16,540 nt of DNA, taken from contig DASWED010000045.1 of NCBI GenBank assembly GCA_036394995.1, positions 1 through 16,540 of the forward strand, read 5' to 3'. Source of the DNA: DASWED01 sp036394995 (GTDB taxonomy: Bacteria > Actinomycetota > UBA4738 > JACQTL01). Positions 6,278 to 14,338 of this stretch are shown here, one piece after another. Below the pieces are notes generated by a model. The model was not told the DNA's origin and made no database searches. It saw only the letters and a list, made by a program, of their open reading frames with translations. The stretch's first letter is position 1; each line of letters begins with the position of its first letter. The position numbers and the translations under genes are program-made.

Positions 6278-7822
6278 CTACGGCGCCGCGTAGCAGCCGT
6301 CGAGGGCGGGCCTGCCGGCGATCGCGCTCGGGCCGGCGCTCTGGCAGGCGAACTCGATGTGGCGGTTGGGGCCCTGGGCGTCGTCGGTCCACACGGCGTT
6401 GGCGCCACCCGCCGGGTCCAGGGCGATCGCGATGGAGTCGGCCAGCCGGCGGTTCGCGTTCGGCACGGCCGAGCAGAAGATGCCGAACGAGCAGATCCCG
6501 CCCCTGTGGACGGCCCGTGGATCGAGCAGTGTCGACGCCACCTGCGGCGCGTTCACGTACGACGCCGTCCCCTCGCTGACGGTGGCGACGGCCCGGGTGA
6601 CCTGGGAGAACCCGATGAACCACACGCTCTTGGGGTCGTTCGGCCGGAGGGTGGACGACTTGTAGTACACGACGTCGACGCGGCCAGAGGAGCCCCCGGC
6701 CGCCCACGGGAAGAAGTTGGATCCGGGCCCCGCGTTCAGCTTCACCGGCTTGGTCCAGTGCGCGCCCCGGTCGGGCGAGGTCACCATCAGCAGGTCGGTC
6801 GAGTTCGGCGCCTCCTCGCAGGCCTGCCCGCTCTCGCACCCCTCGACGAACCCCACGGGATCGTCGTGGTGGCGGACCGGGAGGAACACGTGGAGCTGGC
6901 CGGCCCGTTCGATGGCGAACGAGGCGAAGATCTTGTCGGCGTTGTCGCCGGTCTTGGCGGTCATGTCGAACGCCCCCCGCCAGGCGAGGTGCGTGGTCCA
7001 CGTGTCGCCGCCGTCGGTGGACACTGACATCCACGCCTTGTTGAACGGGCCGATCTGCGAGTAGTTGCATCCGGTGGCCACGTTCGACGTGACGTCGTTC
7101 CCGGACAGCCACAGGGCGTAGACGGTCCCGGTGCGCTGGTCGACCTGCACGCCGCCGGGGATCGTGTTGCACGACGACGAGTTGAGGGCGTCCGGGTCGT
7201 TCGTGATGTTCTTCGGCTCGGAGAACGTCTTCCCGCCGTCGGTGGAGACCGTCACGTAGGCCAGCTCCTCCGGCGAGAACGTGTGGTACTCGAGATACAC
7301 GCGGGTGTGGTCCGGGTCCCAGGGCCCGGCGGATGCCTTGGGGTACACGTCGATCCACGGCCGGTCGGACGCCCCGGGGTGGCTGTCGGCGGGCTCGCTC
7401 TTCTGGGGCCAGTGATGGGCGTTGTCCACGCTCCGGTAGATGCAGGTATGGAGCGAGAACGCGTCGCCGCAGATCTGGCCGTTGTAGATGGCGCCCGCGG
7501 CGTCGACGGCGTTCGTCACGTCGCCGCCCCCGTCGGGGTCGGGCATCCCGCGGTTCTGCCACTTCAGGCCGTTCCGGGAGACCGCGAACTCCCCGGGCAC
7601 CTGCCACGACACGAACCGGACCCCGGCGTTGTTCAGGGCGATGGACGGCTCGCTGCCGAAGTCCGACAGGGGCAGGAACCGCAGGTCCACCTGGAACCCC
7701 AGCGGGGACGTCCTGACGGCGGCGAACGACGGCCGGTGAGCGGGTGGTGCCCCGGAGGCCGACACGTTGGCAACCAGGACGAGCGCGACAAACGGGACGA
7801 GGACGACGATCTTCCGCGGCAT
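6278..7822 (-). CDS. Secreted sialidase-fold (BNR/Asp-box) protein
   Basis: The product is 514 residues from ATG 7820-7822, with GGAGG 8 bases upstream. The N-terminus MPRKIVVLVPFVALVLVANVSA is a signal peptide. Asp-box motifs (SxDxGxxW/F) occur at about 193-200 (STDGGKTF), 268-275 (STDGGDTW) and 349-356 (SPDRGAHW), with a weaker SVDNAHHW at 131-138. They mark a BNR/sialidase-type beta-propeller. FGSEPSIALN near residue 55 is typical of large actinobacterial families with this fold. The catalytic arginine triad of true sialidases is not evident, so enzyme activity is not claimed. Several Cys pairs (for example CSFGIFC near the C-terminus) suggest disulfides outside the cell. The gene lies 57 bases downstream of the debranching-enzyme gene on the same strand. 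Confidence 0.85.
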   Translation of the reverse strand: MPRKIVVLVPFVALVLVANVSASGAPPAHRPSFAAVRTSPLGFQVDLRFLPLSDFGSEPSIALNNAGVRFVSWQVPGEFAVSRNGLKWQNRGMPDPDGGGDVTNAVDAAGAIYNGQICGDAFSLHTCIYRSVDNAHHWPQKSEPADSHPGASDRPWIDVYPKASAGPWDPDHTRVYLEYHTFSPEELAYVTVSTDGGKTFSEPKNITNDPDALNSSSCNTIPGGVQVDQRTGTVYALWLSGNDVTSNVATGCNYSQIGPFNKAWMSVSTDGGDTWTTHLAWRGAFDMTAKTGDNADKIFASFAIERAGQLHVFLPVRHHDDPVGFVEGCESGQACEEAPNSTDLLMVTSPDRGAHWTKPVKLNAGPGSNFFPWAAGGSSGRVDVVYYKSSTLRPNDPKSVWFIGFSQVTRAVATVSEGTASYVNAPQVASTLLDPRAVHRGGICSFGIFCSAVPNANRRLADSIAIALDPAGGANAVWTDDAQGPNRHIEFACQSAGPSAIAGRPALDGCYAAP

Positions 7823-7879
7823 GCGGGCACCTCCGAAACGAGGCCGCGGGGGCGCCGCACACAGGGTACTACCAGCGAC

Positions 7880-9823
7880 TCAGGCCGGTTCGGGTGTCGG
7901 CACGCCTCCGGCCGCGGCCCGCGACACCATCCGCCTGGCCCGGAGCAGCTCGGCCACCGACCATGCCTGGAACGGACACCCGGTGGCCGCGTGGGGAGCA
8001 TCGCCGTCCGCGGTCTCCGACACCGATCCCAGGCCCCACTCGGCCACATGCGCCTCCAGGCCGTCCAGCGCGCCGTCCACGGACACCCCCGTCTTCAGCG
8101 CCGCCTCCACGAACGGCCCGATGAGCCACGGCCACACGGTCCCCGAGTGGTAGGCCTCATCCCGCTCGGCGGGGCCGCCCCGGTGCCAGCCCCGGTACCC
8201 GGGCTCGTCCTGCCCCATCGACCGCAGCCCCAGCGAGGTCAGCAGGGTCCGCTCGCAGGCCCGGACGACCTGCGCGCCGTCCGGTATCGGGGCGAACGGC
8301 AGCGAGACCGCCAGGATCTGGTTGGGACGCATGGCCGCGTCGTCGCCTCCCGGCCCGTCCACCACGTCGAACAGTCCCCCGTCGTGGACGAACCGGCTCC
8401 GGAACGACTGCCGGGCGGTCGCCTCCAGGGTCCGGACCTCTCCGGCGTCATCGCCGCGCCGCTCCCCGAGGTCGGCGATCGTGGCCAGCGCATTCACCCA
8501 CAGCGCGTTCACCTCCACCGGCTTCCCCGCCCGCGGCGTGACCGGCCGGCCATCCACCCGGGCGTCCATCCAGGTGAGGGCGACGCCGTCGGCGCCCTGC
8601 GACAGCAGGCCGTCGTCGCCGGCGCGGATCCCGTAGCGGGTCCCCTCCACGTGGTGCCGCACGATGTCACCGAACGGGTCCGCCATGGCCGCCGCGAGAT
8701 CGAGGTCGCCGGTCCAGTCGACATGGCGGCCCACCGCGTGGACGAACCACAGCGTCGCGTCCGCCGTGTTGTACCCGGTGCCACCCGCGTCCGCCGTGTT
8801 CGCCAGCATGCCCTCGGAGAGCGACGTGGCGTGGCCTTCGAGCAGCACCCGCCCCTCGTCGGCCCGCCCGGTCTCCAGGAACAGGCCCTCGTAGGAGGTC
8901 ATGGTGTCCCTGGACCAGTCGGCGAACCATGGGTATCCGGCCACCACGGCCGGGCCCGCCACCACGAACTGGTCGGCCGCGATGGCCAGGTGGCGGTCCG
9001 CCTCGTCGCGAGGCTCGGCCCTGGCCGCGACGTCCGCCGCCCGGTCCCGGGCCCCCTGCACGAGGACGGCGGCCGGCAGCGGAGCCGATCCGTCGGTCAG
9101 GTCCGGGCCGGCCCACGCCACCACCTCGAGCGTCTCCCCCGCCCCGAGATCCCGGCCGAACCGCCCGCCGAAGAACAGGTCCTCGCGGTCGGTCAGGCCG
9201 CGACCCGCCTCCTCCCGGTGGCTGACCCCCCGGTACCACGCCGCCCCGGCCGGGTCGAACCCCGGCCCCCTGACCCGGTACCGCCCCTCGAACACGTAGC
9301 CGTCGTCGAGCTGGTCGACCTCCGGCTCCCAGTTGCCGAACCGCTCCGTGTGGGCGTCCCGCCACGTGCCCAGGGCCTCCAGCTCGACCCGGACGGGCCC
9401 CGGCGCGCGGATCACCCGCATCACCACGCCGACGGCGGGCCGGCCGTGGGCCATGGCCACCTCGCGTTCCAGCACCACGTCGCCGATCTGCCACCGCCAC
9501 GTGGGGACGCCGTCTCGGAGCGCGAACGACTCCAGCGCCAGGTGGCCCTGGGGCGCCACCGCGGTCCCCGCCCATTCATGAACGGCCAGCCGGACCCGGT
9601 TGTCGCCGAGCACCAGCACGGGGTCCAGCGAGGCCAGCGCCAGCATCCGGCCCCTCGGCGGTTCCGTGGCCACCATGAGCAGCCCGTGGTACCGGCGGGT
9701 CCGCAGGCCCCCCACCGTGCCCATCGCGTAGCCACCCAGGCCGTCGGCCACCAGCCACTCGCGGGCGGACGCCTCCGCGAGGTTGCCGCACACCTGCCGC
9801 CCGAAACGGATCTCCGCCGTCAC
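7880..9823 (-). CDS. Glycogen-debranching-type amylo-alpha-1,6-glucosidase
   Basis: GTG 9821-9823 with GGAGG 8 bases upstream gives 647 residues; the open frame further upstream is not typical of the family. The N-terminal domain begins REWLVADGLGGYAMGTVGGL, with RRYHGLL, as in the bacterial/archaeal GDE N domain. The C-terminal (alpha/alpha)6 domain has GYPWFADWSRDTM (Asp306 in the conserved W-x-R-D), TWMDARVDGRPVTPRAGKPVEVNALW, RPNQILAVSLPF and GTVWPWLIGPF. Family members hydrolyse alpha-1,6 branch stubs in glycogen-like glucans. There is no signal peptide, so it is probably cytosolic, unlike its neighbours. No other glycogen genes are in the window. Confidence 0.92.
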   Translation of the reverse strand: MTAEIRFGRQVCGNLAEASAREWLVADGLGGYAMGTVGGLRTRRYHGLLMVATEPPRGRMLALASLDPVLVLGDNRVRLAVHEWAGTAVAPQGHLALESFALRDGVPTWRWQIGDVVLEREVAMAHGRPAVGVVMRVIRAPGPVRVELEALGTWRDAHTERFGNWEPEVDQLDDGYVFEGRYRVRGPGFDPAGAAWYRGVSHREEAGRGLTDREDLFFGGRFGRDLGAGETLEVVAWAGPDLTDGSAPLPAAVLVQGARDRAADVAARAEPRDEADRHLAIAADQFVVAGPAVVAGYPWFADWSRDTMTSYEGLFLETGRADEGRVLLEGHATSLSEGMLANTADAGGTGYNTADATLWFVHAVGRHVDWTGDLDLAAAMADPFGDIVRHHVEGTRYGIRAGDDGLLSQGADGVALTWMDARVDGRPVTPRAGKPVEVNALWVNALATIADLGERRGDDAGEVRTLEATARQSFRSRFVHDGGLFDVVDGPGGDDAAMRPNQILAVSLPFAPIPDGAQVVRACERTLLTSLGLRSMGQDEPGYRGWHRGGPAERDEAYHSGTVWPWLIGPFVEAALKTGVSVDGALDGLEAHVAEWGLGSVSETADGDAPHAATGCPFQAWSVAELLRARRMVSRAAAGGVPTPEPA

Positions 9824-9957
9824 CCGCCCATCCTCCCCCGCGACCCGCCGGCCGGTCCAGGTCGAGCGTCGCTCCGATCTGACACTCGAATGGCACTGCG
9901 CGTGACACCCCCCGGGAGCGAGCATGGACATGTCATCTCGAGATGGAGGCTCCCCCA

Positions 9958-10776
9958 ATGAGATCCCGAACGCCCGCCCTGCTGATCGCACTGTTCTGTC
10001 TGGCCGCGGCCGGCGTGCTGGGGCTGTCCAGCGCGGGAGCGGCCCCCCGGCCCGCCGCGAAGGCCGCGAAGGCCGTCCAGTGCGGCGAGTGGCGATGGGG
10101 CGTGAAGACCCTCTCCGACGGACGGGCCAAGGGCGTCGGCTACCGGCCGCTGGTCCGGAAGGTGGGGTTCCTGCGGGGCCTCCCCGAGCCCTCGTTCCTC
10201 GACTCGTCCACGAAGCGCATCCGCCACAGCGCCGAGATGCGCACGTACACGATCAAGGTGGCGCTGCTGAAGGCGGCGCTGGAGGAGGATCACGACATCC
10301 ACCTGGTGGTCGCGCCGGCCGCCGCGAAGGCCAAGTCCATGATCGTCGAGTTCCCCGACCCCAAGTGCAAGGGCGCCGCGGGCTCGTACAAGAAGGCGAA
10401 GATCGCCGCGGCCCGGAGCGCGCTCCTGAACGACTGCGGCGCGATCGGCTCCGGCTCCACCAAGCTCACGGGGACGGCCACCATCACCGGGGTTGGCTTC
10501 TACGACGCGAAGCACGGCCAGGACGGAGAGGCCCCCAACGGCATCGAGCTGCATCCCGTGCTCGCCTACACGGGGACGTGTTCGAAGGCCGGCACCGGCG
10601 GAGGTGGTGGCGGAGGGGGCGGTTCGAACTGCGACCAGAGCTACCCGACCGTGTGCATCCCCCCGCCCCCGCCGGACCTGGACTGCGGCGACATCCAGTT
10701 CACGAACTTCAAGGTGGTCCCGCCGGACGACCAAGGCTTCGATGGCGACGGCGACGGCGTGGGCTGCGAGACCTGA
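9958..10776 (+). CDS. Secreted protein with excalibur-like calcium-binding C-terminus
   Basis: The start is ATG 9958, with GGAGG at 9945-9949; ATG 9943 overlaps that site and is rejected. The 272-residue product has a signal peptide (MRSRTPALLIALFCLAAAGVLGLSSAGA, cut near AGA). A basic alpha/beta middle region follows that I do not recognise. After a nine-Gly linker comes a C-terminal motif: SYPTVCIPPPPPDLDCGDI, then DGDGDGVGCE. That last block is the excalibur-type Asp/Gly calcium loop with paired Cys, found on exported actinobacterial proteins, often nucleases. No nuclease catalytic residues are evident. It diverges from the debranching gene across about 130 bases. Confidence 0.8.
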   Translation: MRSRTPALLIALFCLAAAGVLGLSSAGAAPRPAAKAAKAVQCGEWRWGVKTLSDGRAKGVGYRPLVRKVGFLRGLPEPSFLDSSTKRIRHSAEMRTYTIKVALLKAALEEDHDIHLVVAPAAAKAKSMIVEFPDPKCKGAAGSYKKAKIAAARSALLNDCGAIGSGSTKLTGTATITGVGFYDAKHGQDGEAPNGIELHPVLAYTGTCSKAGTGGGGGGGGGSNCDQSYPTVCIPPPPPDLDCGDIQFTNFKVVPPDDQGFDGDGDGVGCET

Positions 10777-10809
10777 GTCCTTCGCGATCGCTCGGCCGTG
10801 CGGGCTGGG

Positions 10810-10838
10810 TTGAAGGCCCATCGGCACCTGGGTAGCGT
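10810..10838 (+). promoter_or_regulatory. Promoter of the first delta-60 gene
   Basis: TTGAAG (10810-10815), 17 bases, TAGCGT (10833-10838), then GGGAGGAGG before the ATG at 10866. The same hexamers and the same 17-base spacing recur ahead of the second copy at 12744-12772. This conservation supports the call. Confidence 0.6.
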
Positions 10839-10865
10839 TCGACTCCCGCCGGGAGGAGGCTCGGA

Positions 10866-12164
10866 ATGACGCGTGGTTTCGTTCGTATGCTCACCCTCGT
10901 CTCGGGCGCGGCCGCGTTCGCTCTGCTCTTGCCCCTGGTCGCACAGGCGACGGGTCCGGGCGATCTCGATCCGGCCTTCGGCGGCGGCGACGGGATGGCG
11001 ACATTCAGCCTCAGCTCCGAGTCGGAGAGCATCGGGACCGTCCTGGCCACCACCGGAGGCAGGATCCTCCTGCTCGGCGAGGACGACGGCCCCGTCGAGA
11101 GCATCGCCGTCGCGCGACTGACCGCCGCCGGCGACCCGGACACGGGATTCGGCGGCGGCGACGGAAAGGTGCGGATGCAGTTCCTCGACGGGTCGGACGC
11201 CTACAACGGCCTCGTGGTCCTGCCCAGCGGGAAGATCGCGGTGGCGGTAGCGACCAGCGCCTCCGGGGGCCGTTCGAAACTCGGGGTCGGACGGTTCACG
11301 GCATCGGGTGTGGCCGACTCCACGTTCGGCGGTGGCGACGGCAAGGTGATCATCGACCTGGGGAAGGACTTCTACGCCTACGACATGGTGGCCCTGCCCA
11401 GCGGCAAGCTCCTGATCTGCGGGGAGTTCTACGTCACCGACGATGACGCGAAGTTCCTGGTGGTGCGGTTGAAGGCGAATGGGACGCTCGATCACTCGTT
11501 CGGCGGCGGCGACGGGATCGCGCAAACGCAGTTCCGGGCGCTCGACGACGGCGCCTGGCGGATCGCGCTCGACACCCAGGGTCGGATCGTGGTGGACGGC
11601 TGGGTGGAGGAGGCCGGCGGCGGCGGCGACTACGACATCGGTGTGGCCCGGTACATGCCGGACGGCGCACCCGACCACACCTTCAGCGGCGACGGCAGGG
11701 TGGTCACCCAGATGTTCGAGCACGCCGACGACTGGGCCTACGGCCTCGGCCTGCAGGGCAACAAGATCGTCGTGGGAGCCCACGCCGACCCGGGGGACGG
11801 GAGGAAGCGGATCGCGCTGCTCCGGTACCTCCCGGGGGGCGGTCTCGACCCTGACTTCGGTGGAGGCGATGGGGAGGTGATCACCCCGAACGGGGACACG
11901 TCCACGAGCCTCGAGGACCTGGCTATCGACGGGAACAACCGGATCCTGGCGTCCGCCACCGTGGCCACGTCGCCCACGCAGTTCCTGGTGGCCCGGTACT
12001 CACCCTCGGGGAAGCTCGACACCGGGTTCGGGACCGACGGGTTCGCCACGGCGAGCTTCGCGAGCGGCAGCTCCGAAGCGAACCTGTCGGTGGCCGGCAA
12101 CGGGAAGGTCGTGGTCGCCGGACACACCGGCGGCGACACGGCGGTGGCCCGCTTCCTGCCCTGA
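10866..12164 (+). CDS. Secreted delta-60 repeat protein, seven repeats (copy 1)
   Basis: 432 residues, ATG 10866 after GGGAGGAGG. The signal peptide is MTRGFVRMLTLVSGAAAFAL... with a cut near AQA. The rest consists of seven delta-60-type repeats of about 55-60 residues. Each has a D-x-x-F-(S/G)-G-(G)-D-G loop, a beta pair, G-K/R-I-V-V-x-G, and V-A-R-Y/F. The loops read DPAFGGGDG, DTGFGGGDG, DSTFGGGDG, DHSFGGGDG, DHTFSGDG, DPDFGGGDG and DTGFGTDG. The mature protein starts with the loop half and ends with VARFLP, so first and last repeats could close a seven-bladed ring. No anchor, LPXTG or membrane tail is seen. The role is unknown; a binding or scaffold function is inferred from the fold. Confidence 0.85.
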   Translation: MTRGFVRMLTLVSGAAAFALLLPLVAQATGPGDLDPAFGGGDGMATFSLSSESESIGTVLATTGGRILLLGEDDGPVESIAVARLTAAGDPDTGFGGGDGKVRMQFLDGSDAYNGLVVLPSGKIAVAVATSASGGRSKLGVGRFTASGVADSTFGGGDGKVIIDLGKDFYAYDMVALPSGKLLICGEFYVTDDDAKFLVVRLKANGTLDHSFGGGDGIAQTQFRALDDGAWRIALDTQGRIVVDGWVEEAGGGGDYDIGVARYMPDGAPDHTFSGDGRVVTQMFEHADDWAYGLGLQGNKIVVGAHADPGDGRKRIALLRYLPGGGLDPDFGGGDGEVITPNGDTSTSLEDLAIDGNNRILASATVATSPTQFLVARYSPSGKLDTGFGTDGFATASFASGSSEANLSVAGNGKVVVAGHTGGDTAVARFLP

Positions 12165-12177
12165 GGTATCGGGTGGA

Positions 12178-12192
12178 GGGCCCGCCGGGCCC
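12178..12192. terminator. Possible bidirectional terminator hairpin
   Basis: GGGCCC-GCC-GGGCCC forms a 6-bp GC stem with a 3-base loop, 13 bases after the stop of the first delta-60 gene and 5 bases from the end of the convergent remnant gene. There is no T run. Confidence 0.4.
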
Positions 12193-12197
12193 GGTCG

Positions 12198-12643
12198 TCA
12201 CACCGTCCGCTCGAACGCGCCGATGTTGCAGGCCGGGCCCTGGGGCCTGGGGACTCCTCGCTGGTCCGCGTCCACGGCACCGGCCCCTGCGTCGCGGTGT
12301 TCAGCGCCAGGATGGTCGCCTCGAGTGTCGCCGTCCCGGCGGTCACGTCCAGGCCCCCTCCCTGGATGAAGAGGTCCGTCCACGTCCTGTCCGTCGAGCG
12401 TCCCCTGCGGGTTCCCCTTCAGGGTGAGGGTCTTCGCCACGGCGAAGTTCCCCATGCACGTCCCCTTGATCAGCAGCGTCGATCCGGCCGGCGCGGCCTC
12501 GATCCTGGCCAGGAGGTTCGCCGAGCCGCAGTTCACTCCGATGGTGCCTGCCGAGGCCGGCGCCGCGGCCAGCGACCCGGCGGCCGCTACCGCCACGACG
12601 AAGAACACCGCGAAGGCCGTCCGGGCCTGCGTCGCACTCTCAT
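12198..12643 (-). pseudogene. Frameshifted, internally deleted choice-of-anchor Q (beta-helix) secreted protein remnant
   Basis: A plausible start, ATG 12641-12643 after GGGAGGGGG, is out of frame with the signal peptide AFAVFFVVAVAAAGSLAAAPASA that follows. Next, in one frame, comes VNCGSANLLARIEAAPAGST and then GTLDGQD, the N-terminus of right-handed beta-helix proteins. The sense then moves to another frame (DRTWTDLFIQGGGLDVTAG..., about 12390-12290) and returns for DQRGVPRPQGPACNIGAFE, the standard C-terminal end of the choice-of-anchor Q domain. It is therefore at least doubly, perhaps triply, frameshifted, and about 150 codons instead of the usual 300 or more. I call it a decayed gene. 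Sequencing error could explain a shift but not the missing middle. Confidence 0.72.
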
Positions 12644-12743
12644 CCGATCCCCCTCCCGCCCGTGCCCGGACACATGATGTTCGTGGGACGACATCCTTCC
12701 TGAAGCGCGCCGATCGCGCACCGGGGGGTCATCGGCGCGTGGG

Positions 12744-12772
12744 TTGAAGGTCCACCGGGCCTTGGGTAGCGT
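12744..12772 (+). promoter_or_regulatory. Promoter of the second delta-60 gene
   Basis: TTGAAG (12744-12749), 17 bases, TAGCGT (12767-12772), followed by GGGAGGAGG and the ATG at 12798. Nearly identical to the promoter of copy 1, including the GGTAGCGTTCG core. Confidence 0.6.
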
Positions 12773-12797
12773 TCGTCTCCCCAGGGAGGAGGCTTCG

Positions 12798-14078
12798 ATG
12801 ACCCACGGCATCCGCCGCGCGCTCACCCTCATCGCGGGCGCGGCGGCATTCGCCCTGTTCACGCCGCTGACCGCACAGGCGAGTCCCGGCGACCTCGACG
12901 GCACGTTCGGCGGCGGTGACGGGATGGCCACGTTCAGCCTGGCGCCCGTGAGCGAGGAGGCCGGGACCGTGCTGGCGACGACCGGCGGAAGGGTCCTCAT
13001 CCTCGGCGAGGACGTGGCCGCGCAGGACGTGGCCGTCGCGCGGCTGGCCCCGAACGGCGACCCCGACACCACGTTCGGCGGGGGCGACGGCCTGGTCACG
13101 ATGCATTTCCTCGACAACCTGGACGACTGGAACGCGATGGTGGTCCTGCCGGGCGGGAAGATCGAGGTCGCCGTGGACACCAGCGGCGTGGGGATCGACA
13201 AGCTCGGGTTGGGCCGGTTCACCCCGGCAGGCGTCGCGGACGGCACGTTCGGCGGGGGTGACGGCAAGCTGATCATCGGTTTCGGAAGCGACTTCGCCGC
13301 CTACGACATGGTCGCCCTGGACAACGGGAAGCTGCTGATCAGCGGGGAGATCTTTCTGGGGGGCGGGAACTCGAGGTTCATGGTGGTCCGGGTGAAGGCG
13401 AACGGATCGCTCGACAACTCGTTCGGGGGTGGGGACGGGTTCGTCCAGACGGAGTTCCGGACAGGGGGGGACGGGGCCTGGCGGATCGCCGTGGACACGC
13501 ACGGCAGGATCGTCGTCGCCGGATGGGCCCAGGAGGGCTCCGGATCGTACGACACCGCGGTGGCGAGGTACGAGCCGGACGGAACCCCGGACCACAGCTT
13601 CAGCGGGGACGGCAAGCTCATCACGCAGGTGTTCGAGAACGACGACGACTACGCCATCGGACTCGGCCTGCAGGGCGACAAGATCTTGGTTGGCGAGTAC
13701 CTGAGCCTCAACGGAGCCGAGCACCTCGGAGTGATCCGGTACCTCCCGAACGGGCAGCTGGACCCGACCTTCGGCGGTGGGGACGGCGAGGTGATCACGC
13801 CAAACCCCGGCGACGATCAGCAGGCGGTGGACCTGGCGATCGACGCGAACAACCGGATCCTGGTGGGAGGGCGCCTGGAGAGTGCGACAGAGCAGTTCCT
13901 CGTGGCCCGCTACGGCCCCAACGGGAAGCTGGACCCGGTGTTCGGCACGAGCGGGTTCGCCGCGTCGACCTTCGGCTCGTTCGCCGGCGCAGAGGGGATG
14001 TCCGTCGCCGGGAACGGCAAGATCCTGGTGGCCGGTGATGTCGGAAGCGACACCGGCGTCGCCCGGTTCCTCCCGTGA
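12798..14078 (+). CDS. Secreted delta-60 repeat protein, seven repeats (copy 2)
   Basis: 426 residues from ATG 12798, 5 bases after GGGAGGAGG; an upstream in-frame ATG at 12744 overlaps the promoter and is rejected. The signal peptide is MTHGIRRALTLIAGAAAFAL, with cleavage near AQA. The seven loops are DGTFGGGDG, DTTFGGGDG, DGTFGGGDG, DNSFGGGDG, DHSFSGDG, DPTFGGGDG and DPVFGTSG; the last has lost its Asp. It aligns with copy 1 over its whole length with few gaps, down to the same C-terminal VARFLP, and is clearly its paralogue. It is exported and has no anchor. Function unknown; a closed seven-bladed propeller is inferred. Confidence 0.85.
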   Translation: MTHGIRRALTLIAGAAAFALFTPLTAQASPGDLDGTFGGGDGMATFSLAPVSEEAGTVLATTGGRVLILGEDVAAQDVAVARLAPNGDPDTTFGGGDGLVTMHFLDNLDDWNAMVVLPGGKIEVAVDTSGVGIDKLGLGRFTPAGVADGTFGGGDGKLIIGFGSDFAAYDMVALDNGKLLISGEIFLGGGNSRFMVVRVKANGSLDNSFGGGDGFVQTEFRTGGDGAWRIAVDTHGRIVVAGWAQEGSGSYDTAVARYEPDGTPDHSFSGDGKLITQVFENDDDYAIGLGLQGDKILVGEYLSLNGAEHLGVIRYLPNGQLDPTFGGGDGEVITPNPGDDQQAVDLAIDANNRILVGGRLESATEQFLVARYGPNGKLDPVFGTSGFAASTFGSFAGAEGMSVAGNGKILVAGDVGSDTGVARFLP

Positions 14079-14338
14079 CACACGGGGGACGCCGGCCACG
14101 TCGCCCCCTCATCGATCACTCGGGGCACTGTTCGCCTCGGGGAAGATGCCCCATGCACGCCGGAGGCCCCTGCCTGGCCGAGTGATCGATGTCGGCTCGA
14201 TCGGGGAAGGCTCTTCGCGGCAAGGGCGCCGGCTCGCGGGCGGTCGTGCACCCCAACCTGAACTGACGACGCGGAGCTTCCGCGTTGAGCGAAGGGAGCA
14301 TCGACCGAGAGAGCCAGGAAACGAGTCCCGACTTCACG
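14079..14338. other. Intergenic stretch between delta-60 copy 2 and the sialidase-like remnant
   Basis: About 260 bases with no supported gene. It contains the 82-base element with 14-bp inverted ends (14110-14191) and a small 6-bp hairpin, CGCGGA-GCT-TCCGCG (14270-14284). The plus-strand frame is open, but its composition does not look coding until about 14339. Confidence 0.6.
14110..14191. repeat. 82-base element with perfect 14-bp inverted ends
   Basis: CATCGATCACTCGG (14110-14123) is the exact reverse complement of 14178-14191. Four further pairs (14124-14127 with 14171-14174) and nested stems (GCCTC/GAGGC, GGGG/CCCC) fall inside, so the single strand can fold into one long branched hairpin. 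It could be a terminator for copy 2 (its stop is 31 bases away), a structured RNA, or a miniature transposon-like element. No target-site duplication is evident. Confidence 0.6.

Larger units (their letters stand above)
10804..14078 (+). repeat. Direct gene duplication: two delta-60 units with their promoters
   Basis: The unit 10804-12164 is repeated in diverged form at 12738-14078. It includes the promoter, the leader (GGTAGCGTTCG...GGGAGGAGGCT), the signal peptide (LTLI/VxGAAAFAL) and all seven repeats. The space between the units (12165-12737) holds a decayed gene on the other strand. Confidence 0.75.

Noticed and set aside
6084..7862. Long minus-strand frame (592 codons) overlapping the sialidase-fold gene and tRNA-Lys
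   Set aside because: Same strand but a different frame from the Asp-box protein. It is Arg/Pro-rich and runs through a tRNA gene.
7283..9961. Very long plus-strand open frame (892 codons) across the debranching and sialidase genes
   Set aside because: It is antisense to two genes with clear family motifs. Its translation is rich in Arg, Pro, Gly and His with no domain, a shadow of GC-biased codons.
10601..10625. G-rich run as a G-quadruplex regulatory element
   Set aside because: It encodes an in-frame poly-Gly linker, and codon bias explains the run.
10866..14078. Repeated GGCGGCGACGG-type strings as a CRISPR or satellite array
   Set aside because: They are codons of the FGGGDG loops, spaced by about 170 bases in frame and diverged, so they are protein repeats.
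12729..14099. Minus-strand frame of 456 codons opposite delta-60 copy 2
   Set aside because: Exact antisense shadow of the seven repeats. A similar shadow exists opposite copy 1.
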